Source: JAGTVG01 sp964389805
GTDB lineage: Bacteria; Bacteroidota; Bacteroidia; Cytophagales; Cyclobacteriaceae
Direction: 5' to 3'
Assembly (NCBI GenBank): GCA_964389805.1
Contig: CAYMFU010000292.1
Coordinates: 4,252-68,251 of the forward strand
Length of the DNA stretch: 64,000 bases
Shown piece by piece: positions 18,628-27,198 of the stretch. Numbering within the stretch: the stretch's first letter is position 1; each line of letters begins with the position of its first letter. The notes beneath the pieces are model-generated. The model saw nothing but the letters and a program-made list of their open reading frames with translations. It did not search any database and had not been told where the DNA came from. A program made the position numbers and the translations under genes.

Positions 18628-19653
18628 ATGAGAGAGGACTTCCTCCATGGTGATAAATCCTTCCTGAGCCCGGAAGATCAGGAAATTGAACAGGCACTCA
18701 GGCCTCTCAGTTTTAATGATTTTACGGGGCAGGAAAAAGTAGTAGAGAACCTTAAGATCTTCGTTCAAGCCGCCAAGAAAAGAGGGGAGTCCTTAGATCA
18801 TGTTTTACTCCATGGACCCCCAGGATTGGGAAAGACCACTTTATCTTATATCGTAGCCAATGAATTGGGGGCCAATATAAAAGTATCTTCAGGTCCGGTA
18901 CTGGATAAACCTGGCGACCTCGCAGGACTGCTGACGAACCTGGAGCCTCAGGATGTACTGTTCATAGACGAGATACATAGACTGAATCCTGTTATTGAAG
19001 AATATTTATACAGTGCCATGGAGGATTTCAGAATTGATATAATGCTTGATTCAGGCGCGAATGCAAGGTCAGTCCAGATCAAGTTGAATCCATTTACTCT
19101 GGTTGGAGCAACAACCCGGGCTGGATTGCTAACCTCACCGCTAAGGTCACGATTCGGCATCAATTCAAGGCTGGAATATTATCAGGCCAATTTGTTGTCG
19201 AAGATCGTTAACAGGTCAGCTGGAATTCTGGATGTTCCCATCGAAAAAAATGCGGCAGAAGAAATTGCCAGACGAAGCAGGGGCACCCCAAGGATATCCA
19301 ACAACCTTTTGCGCAGAACCCGTGATTTCGCTGATATTAAAGGAAAAGGAATCGTTACAAAGGATATTGCTGAGATGGCTCTTCAAGCTCTGGAAGTGGA
19401 CCAGAATGGTTTGGATGATATGGATAACCGGATCCTGCTTACTATCATAGAAAAGTTCAAAGGCGGCCCTGTGGGTTTAAGTACAATTGCAACAGCCTGC
19501 AGCGAAGAAGCTGATACCATAGAGGAAGTTTATGAGCCTTTTCTGATCCAGGAGGGTTATATCAAACGAACTGCTAGGGGCAGGGAAGCTACGGAACTTG
19601 CTTACAAGCATTTAAAAATTGTACCTCCAGGTAAGACGGGAACCCTTTTTTAA
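18628..19653 (+). CDS. ruvB: Holliday junction branch migration ATPase RuvB
   Basis: Motor subunit of the RuvAB complex that drives branch migration during recombination repair. The 341-aa protein has Walker A GPPGLGKT (residues 63-70), Walker B FIDEIHR (about 112-118), sensor I VGATTRAG and the C-terminal winged helix ending RGREATELAYKHL. Length is normal. queG follows after 3 bp, so the two are probably co-transcribed. ruvA and ruvC are not nearby, as is usual in Bacteroidota. Confidence 0.98.
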   Translation: MREDFLHGDKSFLSPEDQEIEQALRPLSFNDFTGQEKVVENLKIFVQAAKKRGESLDHVLLHGPPGLGKTTLSYIVANELGANIKVSSGPVLDKPGDLAGLLTNLEPQDVLFIDEIHRLNPVIEEYLYSAMEDFRIDIMLDSGANARSVQIKLNPFTLVGATTRAGLLTSPLRSRFGINSRLEYYQANLLSKIVNRSAGILDVPIEKNAAEEIARRSRGTPRISNNLLRRTRDFADIKGKGIVTKDIAEMALQALEVDQNGLDDMDNRILLTIIEKFKGGPVGLSTIATACSEEADTIEEVYEPFLIQEGYIKRTARGREATELAYKHLKIVPPGKTGTLF

Positions 19654-19656
19654 TCC

Positions 19657-20586
19657 ATGTCTAACAAGGACATAATCGAGCATACTGCATTCATCAAGGC
19701 ATCTGCCGGAAAGCTGGGCTTTGATTATTGTGGTATATCCAGGGTGGGATATCTTAAATCTGAGGCATCCAGGTTAAAAGATTGGTTGCAAAAAGGATAC
19801 CATGGAAAGATGGACTATATGGCCAATCATTTTGACAAGAGAGTTGATCCTGCAAAGCTGGTGGAAGGTGCAAAATCCGTCGTGAGCCTTTTATTTAATT
19901 ATTATCCTGAAACCCATCTTGATGAAAAGGATAATTTTAAAATTGCTAAATATGCTTATGGAAAGGACTACCATTTCCTTTTAAAAGATAAATTGAAGGA
20001 ATTATTGGCTATCATTCAGCAGAAAGATTCCCGCATCGAAGGGAGAGCCTTTGTAGATTCAGCCCCCATCCTTGAACGGCAATGGGCGGCTAAAAGTGGA
20101 TTAGGATGGGTAGGTAAAAATACTATGCTGATCAATAAACATTCTGGGAGCTATTTTTTCATTGCAGAGCTGGTTCTGAACATCGATCTTGTACCAGATA
20201 ATCCAATTGGTGATTACTGTGGAACCTGCAAACGCTGTATGGATGCCTGCCCAACACAGGCCCTTACGCCCTATCAGATGGATGCCTCTAAATGTATTTC
20301 GTATCTTACCATCGAATTGAAGGATGAAATTCCGGATGAATTTCAGGGAAAGATGAAAAACTGGGTCTTTGGTTGTGACATATGCCAGGAAGTATGTCCC
20401 TGGAACCGTTTTTCAAAATACAATAATGAACCATTCTTTCATCCAAATGAGTATTTAAAAGAAATGAACAAAAACGACTGGATTGAAATGACCAAAGAGG
20501 TATTTCAGGATGTATTTCGGAAGAGTGCCGTGAAAAGGACAAAATATAAAGGATTGATGCGGAATATCAGGTTCAATAGCTCCTAG
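19657..20586 (+). CDS. queG: Epoxyqueuosine reductase QueG
   Basis: Reduces epoxyqueuosine to queuosine in tRNA, using cobalamin and two [4Fe-4S] clusters. The 309-aa protein has the N-terminal cobalamin-binding region, including GLGWVGKNTMLI (about residues 149-160), and two ferredoxin-type Cys clusters: CGTCKRCMDACPTQA and CDICQEVCPWN. It lacks the C-terminal HEAT-repeat extension of longer homologues, as is common in Bacteroidota. It lies 3 bp after ruvB. Confidence 0.96.
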   Translation: MSNKDIIEHTAFIKASAGKLGFDYCGISRVGYLKSEASRLKDWLQKGYHGKMDYMANHFDKRVDPAKLVEGAKSVVSLLFNYYPETHLDEKDNFKIAKYAYGKDYHFLLKDKLKELLAIIQQKDSRIEGRAFVDSAPILERQWAAKSGLGWVGKNTMLINKHSGSYFFIAELVLNIDLVPDNPIGDYCGTCKRCMDACPTQALTPYQMDASKCISYLTIELKDEIPDEFQGKMKNWVFGCDICQEVCPWNRFSKYNNEPFFHPNEYLKEMNKNDWIEMTKEVFQDVFRKSAVKRTKYKGLMRNIRFNSS

Positions 20587-20806
20587 CAAGTAATTATAGG
20601 TCAAATAATCGACTTTCTATATCCACTTTTTTCGCTTCAGGAAAACATAAATCAGGAATGCATTAATAATGTTTTTTCATAATTTTAGTATTCAAATTGT
20701 TCCCAGCAACTAATTTTTAAAATTCAGGGTCTTTAGTTAAATTAAGAATAGAAAATTCAACATGAAAGATCGATAGAGAAGATCTATTGTGACTTTAAAA
20801 TCCGCC

Positions 20807-22186
20807 ATGATATTTTTTAGCAGATGGATTTTATTTTTTTCAGTGTTATACATTCTTTGTATGTCCAATGTCAAGGTTCTGGGCCAGGAATCACCCTACA
20901 ACGCCAGGACTTATTTTGAAGCAGAGCGCAATAGAACTTATTTATCCCTGGTTAAGAAAGTTGAAAAGAATGAATCACTTACCCAGGAAGAATTCAAATA
21001 CTTTGAAGATTACAAGAATTATCTATCAAATTTCTACCAAAATCTTTCTGATTCTGAAAAAGAGAGATATCAGAAGAACAAAATGAAATGGGCCGGAGAA
21101 CCAAAAGAAAAATCCGGAAACAAAGATACAACTGCCATCGATGTCACACCTATGGGCAGCCATCCGGAGCGGAAATTTTATTTAAATAATGGATTATATG
21201 GTTTAGGTTATGGGATAACATCCATATTCCTGTTCGAAATCGAGGGCCCCGGAGCAGTGGCCTTACCCATTTTGTCCTTAGGTATTTCTATGGCCTATCC
21301 AGCCATAAACAAGAAGAAATATGAAGGAATTGATTACAGCACAGTCATGATGACACGACACGGGAAATTTATTGGATTACTGGATGGTGCCGCACTTGGT
21401 TTTTTGTTATATGGAGACATTAGTGAAGATTCTAGAAAAGGAAAAGCCTTTGCTGCAACCATGATAGCATCAAGTATAGCGCTGGGCGAAGTAGGATTTC
21501 AAGTGGGTAAAAAGAAAAAGTTTCCTGAAGGTAAGGTAGCTACATATAAATATTATAGTCTTCTAGTGCCCTTTTTGACGTTTTCAGGATTGGTTATTGG
21601 AAATGTTGATGATCCCCGGATTTACGGTGCTTCTGTCTTAGCTGCCGGTGCCGCGAGTTATTGGTATGCCGGAAAAGTTTATGACAAATATAAATTCACA
21701 CGGGGAGACATGCTGGCAAATTCCTCATTCGGATTATTATGTACGGGTTTTGGTTTTGGAATCTCTCCGATGGAAAAGCCCTGGCATTTCATTTTTCCGG
21801 CCTTAACGGCAATTGGTGGCACATATGCAGGCCACAGGATATTTAAAAATACAAAACTAAGCTCCTGGCAGGGATTGAATACCAATTACGCTACTATGGC
21901 AGGTACTGCAATTGGTTTTTTGATTGCTCTGTTTATTCCATCAGATTCACATCATGTTATTTTGCTCCTCCCAGTTGCAACCGGTACGGCCGCTTGGGCA
22001 GGTTTTGCATCGAAATACAGAAAACAACAATTTTGGACTTCCAGTAAAGATCATAAAAAGTGGGCTGATATGTCATTTAGTTTTACACCACAGAATTACT
22101 TTTTAAACAAACAGATGGGAAAACCTGGAAATACTGAAGGTCTGAAAATGGGATTGCCAATGTTCAGCCTGAAATTGAAACTATGA
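20807..22186 (+). CDS. Multi-pass membrane protein of unknown function
   Basis: A 459-aa protein. A GTG at 20789 opens the frame, but the ATG at 20807 begins a clean signal (MIFFSRWILFFSVLYILCM, ending KVLGQ). A polar, coiled-coil-like segment (about residues 28-110) precedes seven or more hydrophobic Gly/Ala-rich stretches, for example GLYGLGYGITSIFLF, AGAASYWYAG and MAGTAIGFLIALFIP. The last 60 residues are soluble and basic. The segments look internally repetitive (GFxIG, GTAxGFL), suggesting duplicated membrane hairpins. I do not recognise a family. It stands alone between queG and rplU. Confidence 0.72.
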   Translation: MIFFSRWILFFSVLYILCMSNVKVLGQESPYNARTYFEAERNRTYLSLVKKVEKNESLTQEEFKYFEDYKNYLSNFYQNLSDSEKERYQKNKMKWAGEPKEKSGNKDTTAIDVTPMGSHPERKFYLNNGLYGLGYGITSIFLFEIEGPGAVALPILSLGISMAYPAINKKKYEGIDYSTVMMTRHGKFIGLLDGAALGFLLYGDISEDSRKGKAFAATMIASSIALGEVGFQVGKKKKFPEGKVATYKYYSLLVPFLTFSGLVIGNVDDPRIYGASVLAAGAASYWYAGKVYDKYKFTRGDMLANSSFGLLCTGFGFGISPMEKPWHFIFPALTAIGGTYAGHRIFKNTKLSSWQGLNTNYATMAGTAIGFLIALFIPSDSHHVILLLPVATGTAAWAGFASKYRKQQFWTSSKDHKKWADMSFSFTPQNYFLNKQMGKPGNTEGLKMGLPMFSLKLKL

Positions 22187-22320
22187 TCCTTTCAGCCAAT
22201 GAGGGATATGAATGTGAAATTGAGCACACAATCATTATTCCGCCGAAAACTTCTGAAATTTTAATTACTACTAAACATTTACCTTCCAGGGGGTACATCA
22301 TGCAGACTAAGTTTCACTGA

Positions 22321-22378
22321 ATTTATAGAATTATAATCTATAAATCCTTTGTGAGTTTCTAAAAAAAATTTACTTTTG
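22321..22378 (+). promoter_or_regulatory. rplU-rpmA promoter with upstream inverted repeat
   Basis: A good Bacteroidota promoter: -33 element TTTG at 22348-22351 and -7 element TACTTTTG at 22371-22378, with a 19-bp spacer, 25 bp before the rplU start. Just upstream, ATTTATAGA (22321-22329) and TCTATAAAT (22337-22345) form a perfect 9-bp inverted repeat around 7 bp. Confidence 0.75.
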
Positions 22379-22403
22379 CAGTCCGTTTTAAAAATTAGAA
22401 TCA

Positions 22404-22712
22404 ATGTACGCTATAGTAGACATTGCAGGTAAGCAGTTCAAGGTAACCAAGGATCAGCAGATCTTTGCCCCTAAATTAAGTGGTGAGGTAGGTGACAAAG
22501 TTGAATTCAAAGAGGTCTTGCTTGTTGATAACGATGGTAAGGTCAAGGTAGGCAGCCCGACTGTAAAGGGAGCTAAAGTTTCCGGGAAAATTGTGGAACA
22601 CCTGAAAGGCGATAAAGTGATCGTATTCAAGAAAAAGAGAAGAAAAGGATACAAGAAAAAGAATGGTCACCGTCAGGATTATACAAAATTATTAATTGAG
22701 GACATAAAGTAA
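22404..22712 (+). CDS. rplU: 50S ribosomal protein L21
   Basis: A 102-aa large-subunit protein that binds 23S rRNA near L20. It starts MYAIVDIAGKQFKV, has the GDKVEFKEVLLVDNDGKVKVG core, and ends with the basic KKRRKGYKKKNGHRQDYT motif typical of L21. rpmA follows after 6 bp, the near-universal rplU-rpmA order. Confidence 0.99.
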   Translation: MYAIVDIAGKQFKVTKDQQIFAPKLSGEVGDKVEFKEVLLVDNDGKVKVGSPTVKGAKVSGKIVEHLKGDKVIVFKKKRRKGYKKKNGHRQDYTKLLIEDIK

Positions 22713-22718
22713 TTTGAT

Positions 22719-22976
22719 ATGGCACATAAGAAAGGAGCCGGTAGTTCAAGAAATGGTCGTGAGTCTGAAAGTAAACGACTAGGCGTAAAAATTTATGGCG
22801 GGCAATTTGCCAAAGCCGGTAACATAATCGTCAGACAAAGAGGCACTAAACATCATCCTGGCAAAAACGTGGGCATGGGTAAAGACCACACTCTGTTTGC
22901 ATTGACTGATGGCATTGTTGAATTTAAAAAGGGCCAGAAAGACAGATCTTTTGTGTCTGTAACATTAGCAGAATAA
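22719..22976 (+). CDS. rpmA: 50S ribosomal protein L27
   Basis: An 85-aa protein whose N-terminus reaches the peptidyl-transferase centre. MAHKKGAGSSRNGRESESK is directly recognisable and no Firmicutes-type cleaved N-terminal extension is present. Core motifs GNIIVRQRGTKHHPG and VGMGKDHTLFAL are intact. Second gene of the rplU-rpmA operon, closed by a terminator 26 bp downstream. Confidence 0.99.
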   Translation: MAHKKGAGSSRNGRESESKRLGVKIYGGQFAKAGNIIVRQRGTKHHPGKNVGMGKDHTLFALTDGIVEFKKGQKDRSFVSVTLAE

Positions 22977-23002
22977 AGACATTTATTAAATACATATAAA
23001 AA

Positions 23003-23028
23003 ATCCCGTCTAAGCGGGATTTTTTTTT
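23003..23028 (+). terminator. Rho-independent terminator of rplU-rpmA
   Basis: ATCCCG and CGGGAT pair around a TCTAAG loop and are followed by a run of T residues. Confidence 0.9.
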
Positions 23029-23095
23029 GTTCTTACTTAAAGGGACACTATGTCAAGCTGCCCCTGTATTCACTACAGCGATAAGCTTTTCTTTA

Positions 23096-24727
23096 TCAAT
23101 CTTTCTCCAGGAACGGATACCTGAAGTCTGTAGGAGGAACGAAAGTTTCTTTAATGGTACGTGGAGAAACCCATCTAAAAAGATTGATCATTGATCCAGC
23201 CTTGTCGTTTGTTCCGGAAGCCCTTGCCCCTCCAAAAGGTTGTTGGCCAACTACCGCACCAGTAGGCTTGTCGTTAATATAAAAATTACCGGCTGCATTC
23301 ACCAGTCCTTTGGTAGCCAGGTCAATGGCATACCTGTCTTTAGAGAATATGGCCCCGGTTAAGGAGTAAGGTGACGTGCTGTCAACCAACTCCAATGTTT
23401 CTTCAAAGCGGTCAGCATTGTAAACATATATAGTCATTACCGGACCGAAGATCTCTTCACACATTGTCACGTATTGTGGATCTTCCGTTAAGATTACAGT
23501 GGGCTTTACAAAATAGCCCTTGGATTTATCGTACTCACCACCAGCTATTATGCTGGTCTTCTTGTTTTCCTTAGCATCATCAATATATTTTGCGATGGTA
23601 TCAAAGGATTTTTCATCGATAACCGCATTAAAGAAATTGCTAAAATCCTCTACTGGTCCGACAGTCATATCTTGCAGATCTTTCAATAAGTATTCTTTCA
23701 CATCTGCCCAAAGATTGTCCGGGATATATGCTCTGGAGGCTGCTGAACATTTTTGCCCCTGGTATTCGAATGCACCACGGGTAATAGCAGTAGCTACTTC
23801 TCTGGCATTTGCGGAATGATGGGCCAGGATAAAATCCTTGCCGCCAGTCTCGCCTACGATCCTTGGATATGATTTGTAACCGGCGATATTCTGACCGATT
23901 GTTTTCCAGATATGTTGGAATACAGCTGTTCCTCCTGTGAAGTGGATGCCTGCAAAATCCGGATGACTAAAAATAGTTTCACCAGCAACAGGACCACTGA
24001 CCAATATTAAATTGATTACACCATCAGGAACTCCTGCTTCTCTGAATACTTCCATTAATACATGTGCTGAATAAATGGCGGTTGTGGAAGCCTTCCATAC
24101 GACCGTATTCCCCATTATGGCAGGGGCGCTTGGCAGGTTACCTGCAATGGAGGTAAAATTGAACGGAGTTAAGGCAAATACGAATCCTTCAAGCGGGCGT
24201 TGTTCAAGCCTGTTCCATATTCCGGGAGCAGAATCAGGTTGCTGTTTGTATATCTGGGTCATATAATATACATTGAACCGAAGGAAATCGATCATTTCAC
24301 AGGCTGAATCAATCTCTGCCTGAAAAATATTCTTGGATTGTCCCAACATGGTAGCGGCGTTGATCTTGGTACGATATGGGCCTGCGATAAGCTCAGCCGC
24401 TTTCAGGAAAATACTGGCCCTTTGTTCCCAGGGAAGCGCTTCCCATTCCGGTTTAGCTGCCATTGCGGCGTTAATGGCAAGTTCTACATGCGATTTATCT
24501 CCCTGATGATAATTCGCGATGATATGTTTATGATCGTGAGGTGGAGAAATGGGCCTTTTGTTTTCGCTATGTACTTCCTGTCCACCTATGAACATGGGTA
24601 TGTCGATCACCTGTGATCTCAACGAATCAATTGCCTCTCTCAACTCCTTTCTTTCAGGAGAATTTGGCAAATATGATTTCACCGGTTCATTGATTGGAGT
24701 AGGTGTATTGTAAAATCCTTTTGACAT
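23096..24727 (-). CDS. pruA: L-glutamate gamma-semialdehyde dehydrogenase
   Basis: Oxidises glutamate semialdehyde (from pyrroline-5-carboxylate) to glutamate with NAD, the second step of proline breakdown. The 543-aa aldehyde dehydrogenase has the active-site Glu293 (VGETGGKDF) and nucleophile Cys327 (GQKCSAASRAYIP), and the C-terminal QPFGGARASGTNDKAG of P5C dehydrogenases. It is the stand-alone form without a fused proline dehydrogenase; no putA partner is in the window. Confidence 0.96.
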   Translation of the reverse strand: MSKGFYNTPTPINEPVKSYLPNSPERKELREAIDSLRSQVIDIPMFIGGQEVHSENKRPISPPHDHKHIIANYHQGDKSHVELAINAAMAAKPEWEALPWEQRASIFLKAAELIAGPYRTKINAATMLGQSKNIFQAEIDSACEMIDFLRFNVYYMTQIYKQQPDSAPGIWNRLEQRPLEGFVFALTPFNFTSIAGNLPSAPAIMGNTVVWKASTTAIYSAHVLMEVFREAGVPDGVINLILVSGPVAGETIFSHPDFAGIHFTGGTAVFQHIWKTIGQNIAGYKSYPRIVGETGGKDFILAHHSANAREVATAITRGAFEYQGQKCSAASRAYIPDNLWADVKEYLLKDLQDMTVGPVEDFSNFFNAVIDEKSFDTIAKYIDDAKENKKTSIIAGGEYDKSKGYFVKPTVILTEDPQYVTMCEEIFGPVMTIYVYNADRFEETLELVDSTSPYSLTGAIFSKDRYAIDLATKGLVNAAGNFYINDKPTGAVVGQQPFGGARASGTNDKAGSMINLFRWVSPRTIKETFVPPTDFRYPFLEKD

Positions 24728-24772
24728 AATTTTTATCGGTTTATGTTAAAAAAACGATTATTTTTAGGATTG

Positions 24773-24780
24773 CAAAAGTA
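24773..24780 (-). promoter_or_regulatory. Candidate -7 element of pruA
   Basis: Read on the minus strand this is TACTTTTG, an exact TAnnTTTG match 46 bp before the pruA start. I see no well-spaced -33 element, so support is partial. Confidence 0.45.
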
Positions 24781-24828
24781 AGTAATATACTTCAATTTCC
24801 CCATTTTAAAAGGGCCAAAACCGAGTAT

Positions 24829-25521
24829 TTAGAGGATTGATTTAAGGTCCAGTAATTTCTGGATCTCATAGGTGACAGGCAAGTCATGTTCCAGATTATC
24901 TGGATTAAAAAAGATTACATCGAGATCGGCATTTAATGCTCCTTTTATGTCCGTTTCAAGGTTATCACCAATCATCAGGCAAGACTTTTTATCAACTCCT
25001 ATCATTTCAACTGCCTTATTGAACATTTCCTTGCTTGGCTTTTTATGTCCTACCGCTTCAGATGTAAAGATCTTATCAAAATATCCCCGGAGGTTGCTGC
25101 TGTTCAGCTTGGTATCCTGAATATCATCGAATCCATTTGTAATGATGTGCATCTGATATGATCCTTTTAAATAATCAAGCACCTCGAAAGCATCAGCGAT
25201 CACATTCCCTTTGGTTGGGCAGATGCTGAGATAAATATCGCTAATGTCATCCGGTATATCTTCAGCTGTTAATCCCAGCCTGGACAAAACCATTTCAAAC
25301 CGTTTTGCCCTGATAAATTCCCGGTCTATCTCATCATGGTCATACTTTTCCCACAATATTGTATTTACTTCCTTGAATGTATTCACAAATGCCTGGCTGT
25401 TGAAAGTATTAAAACGCTGCATATCGTAAAACAGATAAAGTTCATGCAACGCTTCGCTTGAATTTCTTTCAAAATCCCAAAGTGTATGGTCCAGATCAAA
25501 TAGTAAATGCAAATAATTCAT
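24829..25521 (-). CDS. yjjG: YjjG-like HAD-family nucleotidase
   Basis: A 230-aa HAD hydrolase with motif I FDLDHTLWDFE (residues 8-18), motif II IITNGF, motif III Lys in GHKKPSKEMF and motif IV MIGDNLETDIKGA. The combination and length match YjjG, which dephosphorylates non-canonical pyrimidine nucleotides as house cleaning. It lies 25 bp after an ArsR-type regulator gene on the same strand and is probably co-transcribed with it. Confidence 0.88.
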   Translation of the reverse strand: MNYLHLLFDLDHTLWDFERNSSEALHELYLFYDMQRFNTFNSQAFVNTFKEVNTILWEKYDHDEIDREFIRAKRFEMVLSRLGLTAEDIPDDISDIYLSICPTKGNVIADAFEVLDYLKGSYQMHIITNGFDDIQDTKLNSSNLRGYFDKIFTSEAVGHKKPSKEMFNKAVEMIGVDKKSCLMIGDNLETDIKGALNADLDVIFFNPDNLEHDLPVTYEIQKLLDLKSIL

Positions 25522-25546
25522 ATGGGGATTTTAGCAAGGATTATAT

Positions 25547-25930
25547 CTATTCAATTATGCTTCTTTCTTTCTGATGGAATTTAGCCAGTTCATCCTGTTT
25601 TAAAAAGATCTCGAAATTATCAAGATCCTCATTTAAGATGTGGTCTTTATTAAAATATTCCATGATCAACTTTATCAGGTCGGTTACTTCTTCCTTAATA
25701 GAATAAAAAACCCATTGATCCGCTTTTCTTGCATTTACAATCCCGGAGTTTTTCAGGTATGACAAATGGCGGGATGTTTTGGCTTGAGTAAATCCTAATA
25801 TGATCTCAAGATCAGTGATGCACATCTCACCCTTCATATACATCAAATTCAATATTCTTACCCGCGGTTCCTCGGATAGCGCTTTGAAAAGCTGAATGCC
25901 AAATACTAGTGAAAAGTTCTTTAAACGCAT
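25547..25930 (-). CDS. ArsR/SmtB-family transcriptional regulator
   Basis: A winged-helix DNA-binding protein of about 127 aa (134 if the upstream Met at 25951 is used). The HTH covers LFKALSEEPRVRILNLM through FTQAKTSRHLSYLKNSGIV and the wing is ADQWVFYSIK. There is a Cys at GEMCITDLEI in alpha 3, but no full CxCxxC metal site, so an inducer cannot be named. The C-terminal tail is acidic and helical. It sits directly upstream of yjjG and is divergent from a secreted protein. Confidence 0.85.
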   Translation of the reverse strand: MRLKNFSLVFGIQLFKALSEEPRVRILNLMYMKGEMCITDLEIILGFTQAKTSRHLSYLKNSGIVNARKADQWVFYSIKEEVTDLIKLIMEYFNKDHILNEDLDNFEIFLKQDELAKFHQKERSIIE

Positions 25931-26012
25931 AAAATGTGGATGAAAGTTCAAATATAATTGTTTAGGCGATTAAGTGCCACACAATGATATTTTATTGTTA
26001 AAGATTGTTAAA

Positions 26013-26717
26013 ATGAGTAGAATTGTAGTCATATTATCCATCTTTGAGTTTATAATTCATGCTTTCAGCTTGAGTCGGCGAATAAAAATAGTAATGGGAA
26101 TTGTGCTATTGACCATCTCTTTCCTAAATGCGAAAGATGTTCTGGCACAGGGAGGTGAATTGGAAATCATCCAGTTTTCTGGAGTGGTTCTCCGGCCAGA
26201 TAGTACTGGTGGAGTGCTTGGGGTTCATGTATATGTTCCTAAAGCAGGCCGCGGTACAACAACCAATCAATTCGGCTACTTCTCAATGCCTACACTGGTT
26301 AGCGATAGTGTGGTGATCAGTGCAATTGGGTATCAAAAGCAACACTTTATTGTTCCCAAAGACCAGGGAGATGCCATCACGGTTATTATTCCTTTAAAAG
26401 AAGATACCATTATCTTACCAGAGATAGAGGTATTCCCTTATCCAACCGAGGAATTACTGAAAGAAGCAATTCTTGCCATGCGATTACCAAACGCCAGAGA
26501 TTATAATGCCATTAACCAGAATCTGAATGAACAGATCATGGCTGAAATGTTCAGGACCATGCCTATGGATGGAAGCCAGAATTACAAGTATTATATGAAC
26601 CAGCGCCTCACCTATTGGAACGATGCGATAGGGCCCAGATATAATGCACTTCTCAACCCGCTTGCATGGGCCGATTTCTTTAAATCCCTTAAACGCGGCG
26701 ACTTAAAGAAAAAGTAA
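26013..26717 (+). CDS. Membrane/secreted protein with CarboxypepD_reg-like domain
   Basis: A protein of about 234 aa. The start is uncertain: GTG 25974, ATG 26013 or ATG 26094 are all in frame; the last gives the tightest signal peptide (MGIVLLTISFLNAKDVLAQ). The next ~85 residues are a carboxypeptidase-regulatory-like beta sandwich (FSGVVLRPDSTGGVLGVHVY, then TTNQFGYFSMPT and SAIGYQKQHFIV), a domain common at the N-termini of TonB-dependent receptors but here free-standing. The C-terminal ~90 residues are helical and end in basic KSLKRGDLKKK. Function is unknown. Confidence 0.75.
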   Translation: MSRIVVILSIFEFIIHAFSLSRRIKIVMGIVLLTISFLNAKDVLAQGGELEIIQFSGVVLRPDSTGGVLGVHVYVPKAGRGTTTNQFGYFSMPTLVSDSVVISAIGYQKQHFIVPKDQGDAITVIIPLKEDTIILPEIEVFPYPTEELLKEAILAMRLPNARDYNAINQNLNEQIMAEMFRTMPMDGSQNYKYYMNQRLTYWNDAIGPRYNALLNPLAWADFFKSLKRGDLKKK

Positions 26718-26790
26718 TTAATAAGCATTCCAAAAACAATTATTTAGAAATCTTCACGTTTATTACATAGCTGTTTAGTGGCAGGCTTAT

Positions 26791-27198
26791 ATGAGAAGAT
26801 TTTTTATTATTATTTCAGGGGTTTTAGTATTGATAATCAATCAGTGTACGCCAGAGAAGGAATCTGAAGCGAATTACTTTGCAGGTACCTGGGAAGCTGA
26901 ATGGTATCTTGTGGATGAAACCATGCACAGTATGTTCTCAAAATCTGAAATCACCATGAACGGACAGGTAGTATTTGATCAAAACCAGTTTGTGGAAATT
27001 ACGGCTTATGGTTTTGAAGGTTGTGTCTTTGCTTCAGATACAGCCAGGAACAAATTACATTTTGAATTTCAGGATAGCTTGTTGAATTTGATCAATAAAG
27101 AAAAAGAGGTAGTTTTTTCTTACAGGGTAAAAGAAAAACTACCTGAAAAACTCACACTACTTTTAATGGATGATATACAGCTTACTTTAAGTCGTTGA
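26791..27198 (+). CDS. Small lipoprotein, lipocalin-like
   Basis: A 135-aa protein with a lipoprotein signal (MRRFFIIISGVLVLIINQC, lipobox Cys19). The mature part looks like a small beta barrel: FAGTWEAEWYLVD at the start, as in lipocalin-like domains, and closing strands KLTLLLMDDIQLTLS. No ligand or enzyme function can be assigned. Its last 12 bp overlap the 3' end of the convergent clpB. Confidence 0.72.
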   Translation: MRRFFIIISGVLVLIINQCTPEKESEANYFAGTWEAEWYLVDETMHSMFSKSEITMNGQVVFDQNQFVEITAYGFEGCVFASDTARNKLHFEFQDSLLNLINKEKEVVFSYRVKEKLPEKLTLLLMDDIQLTLSR

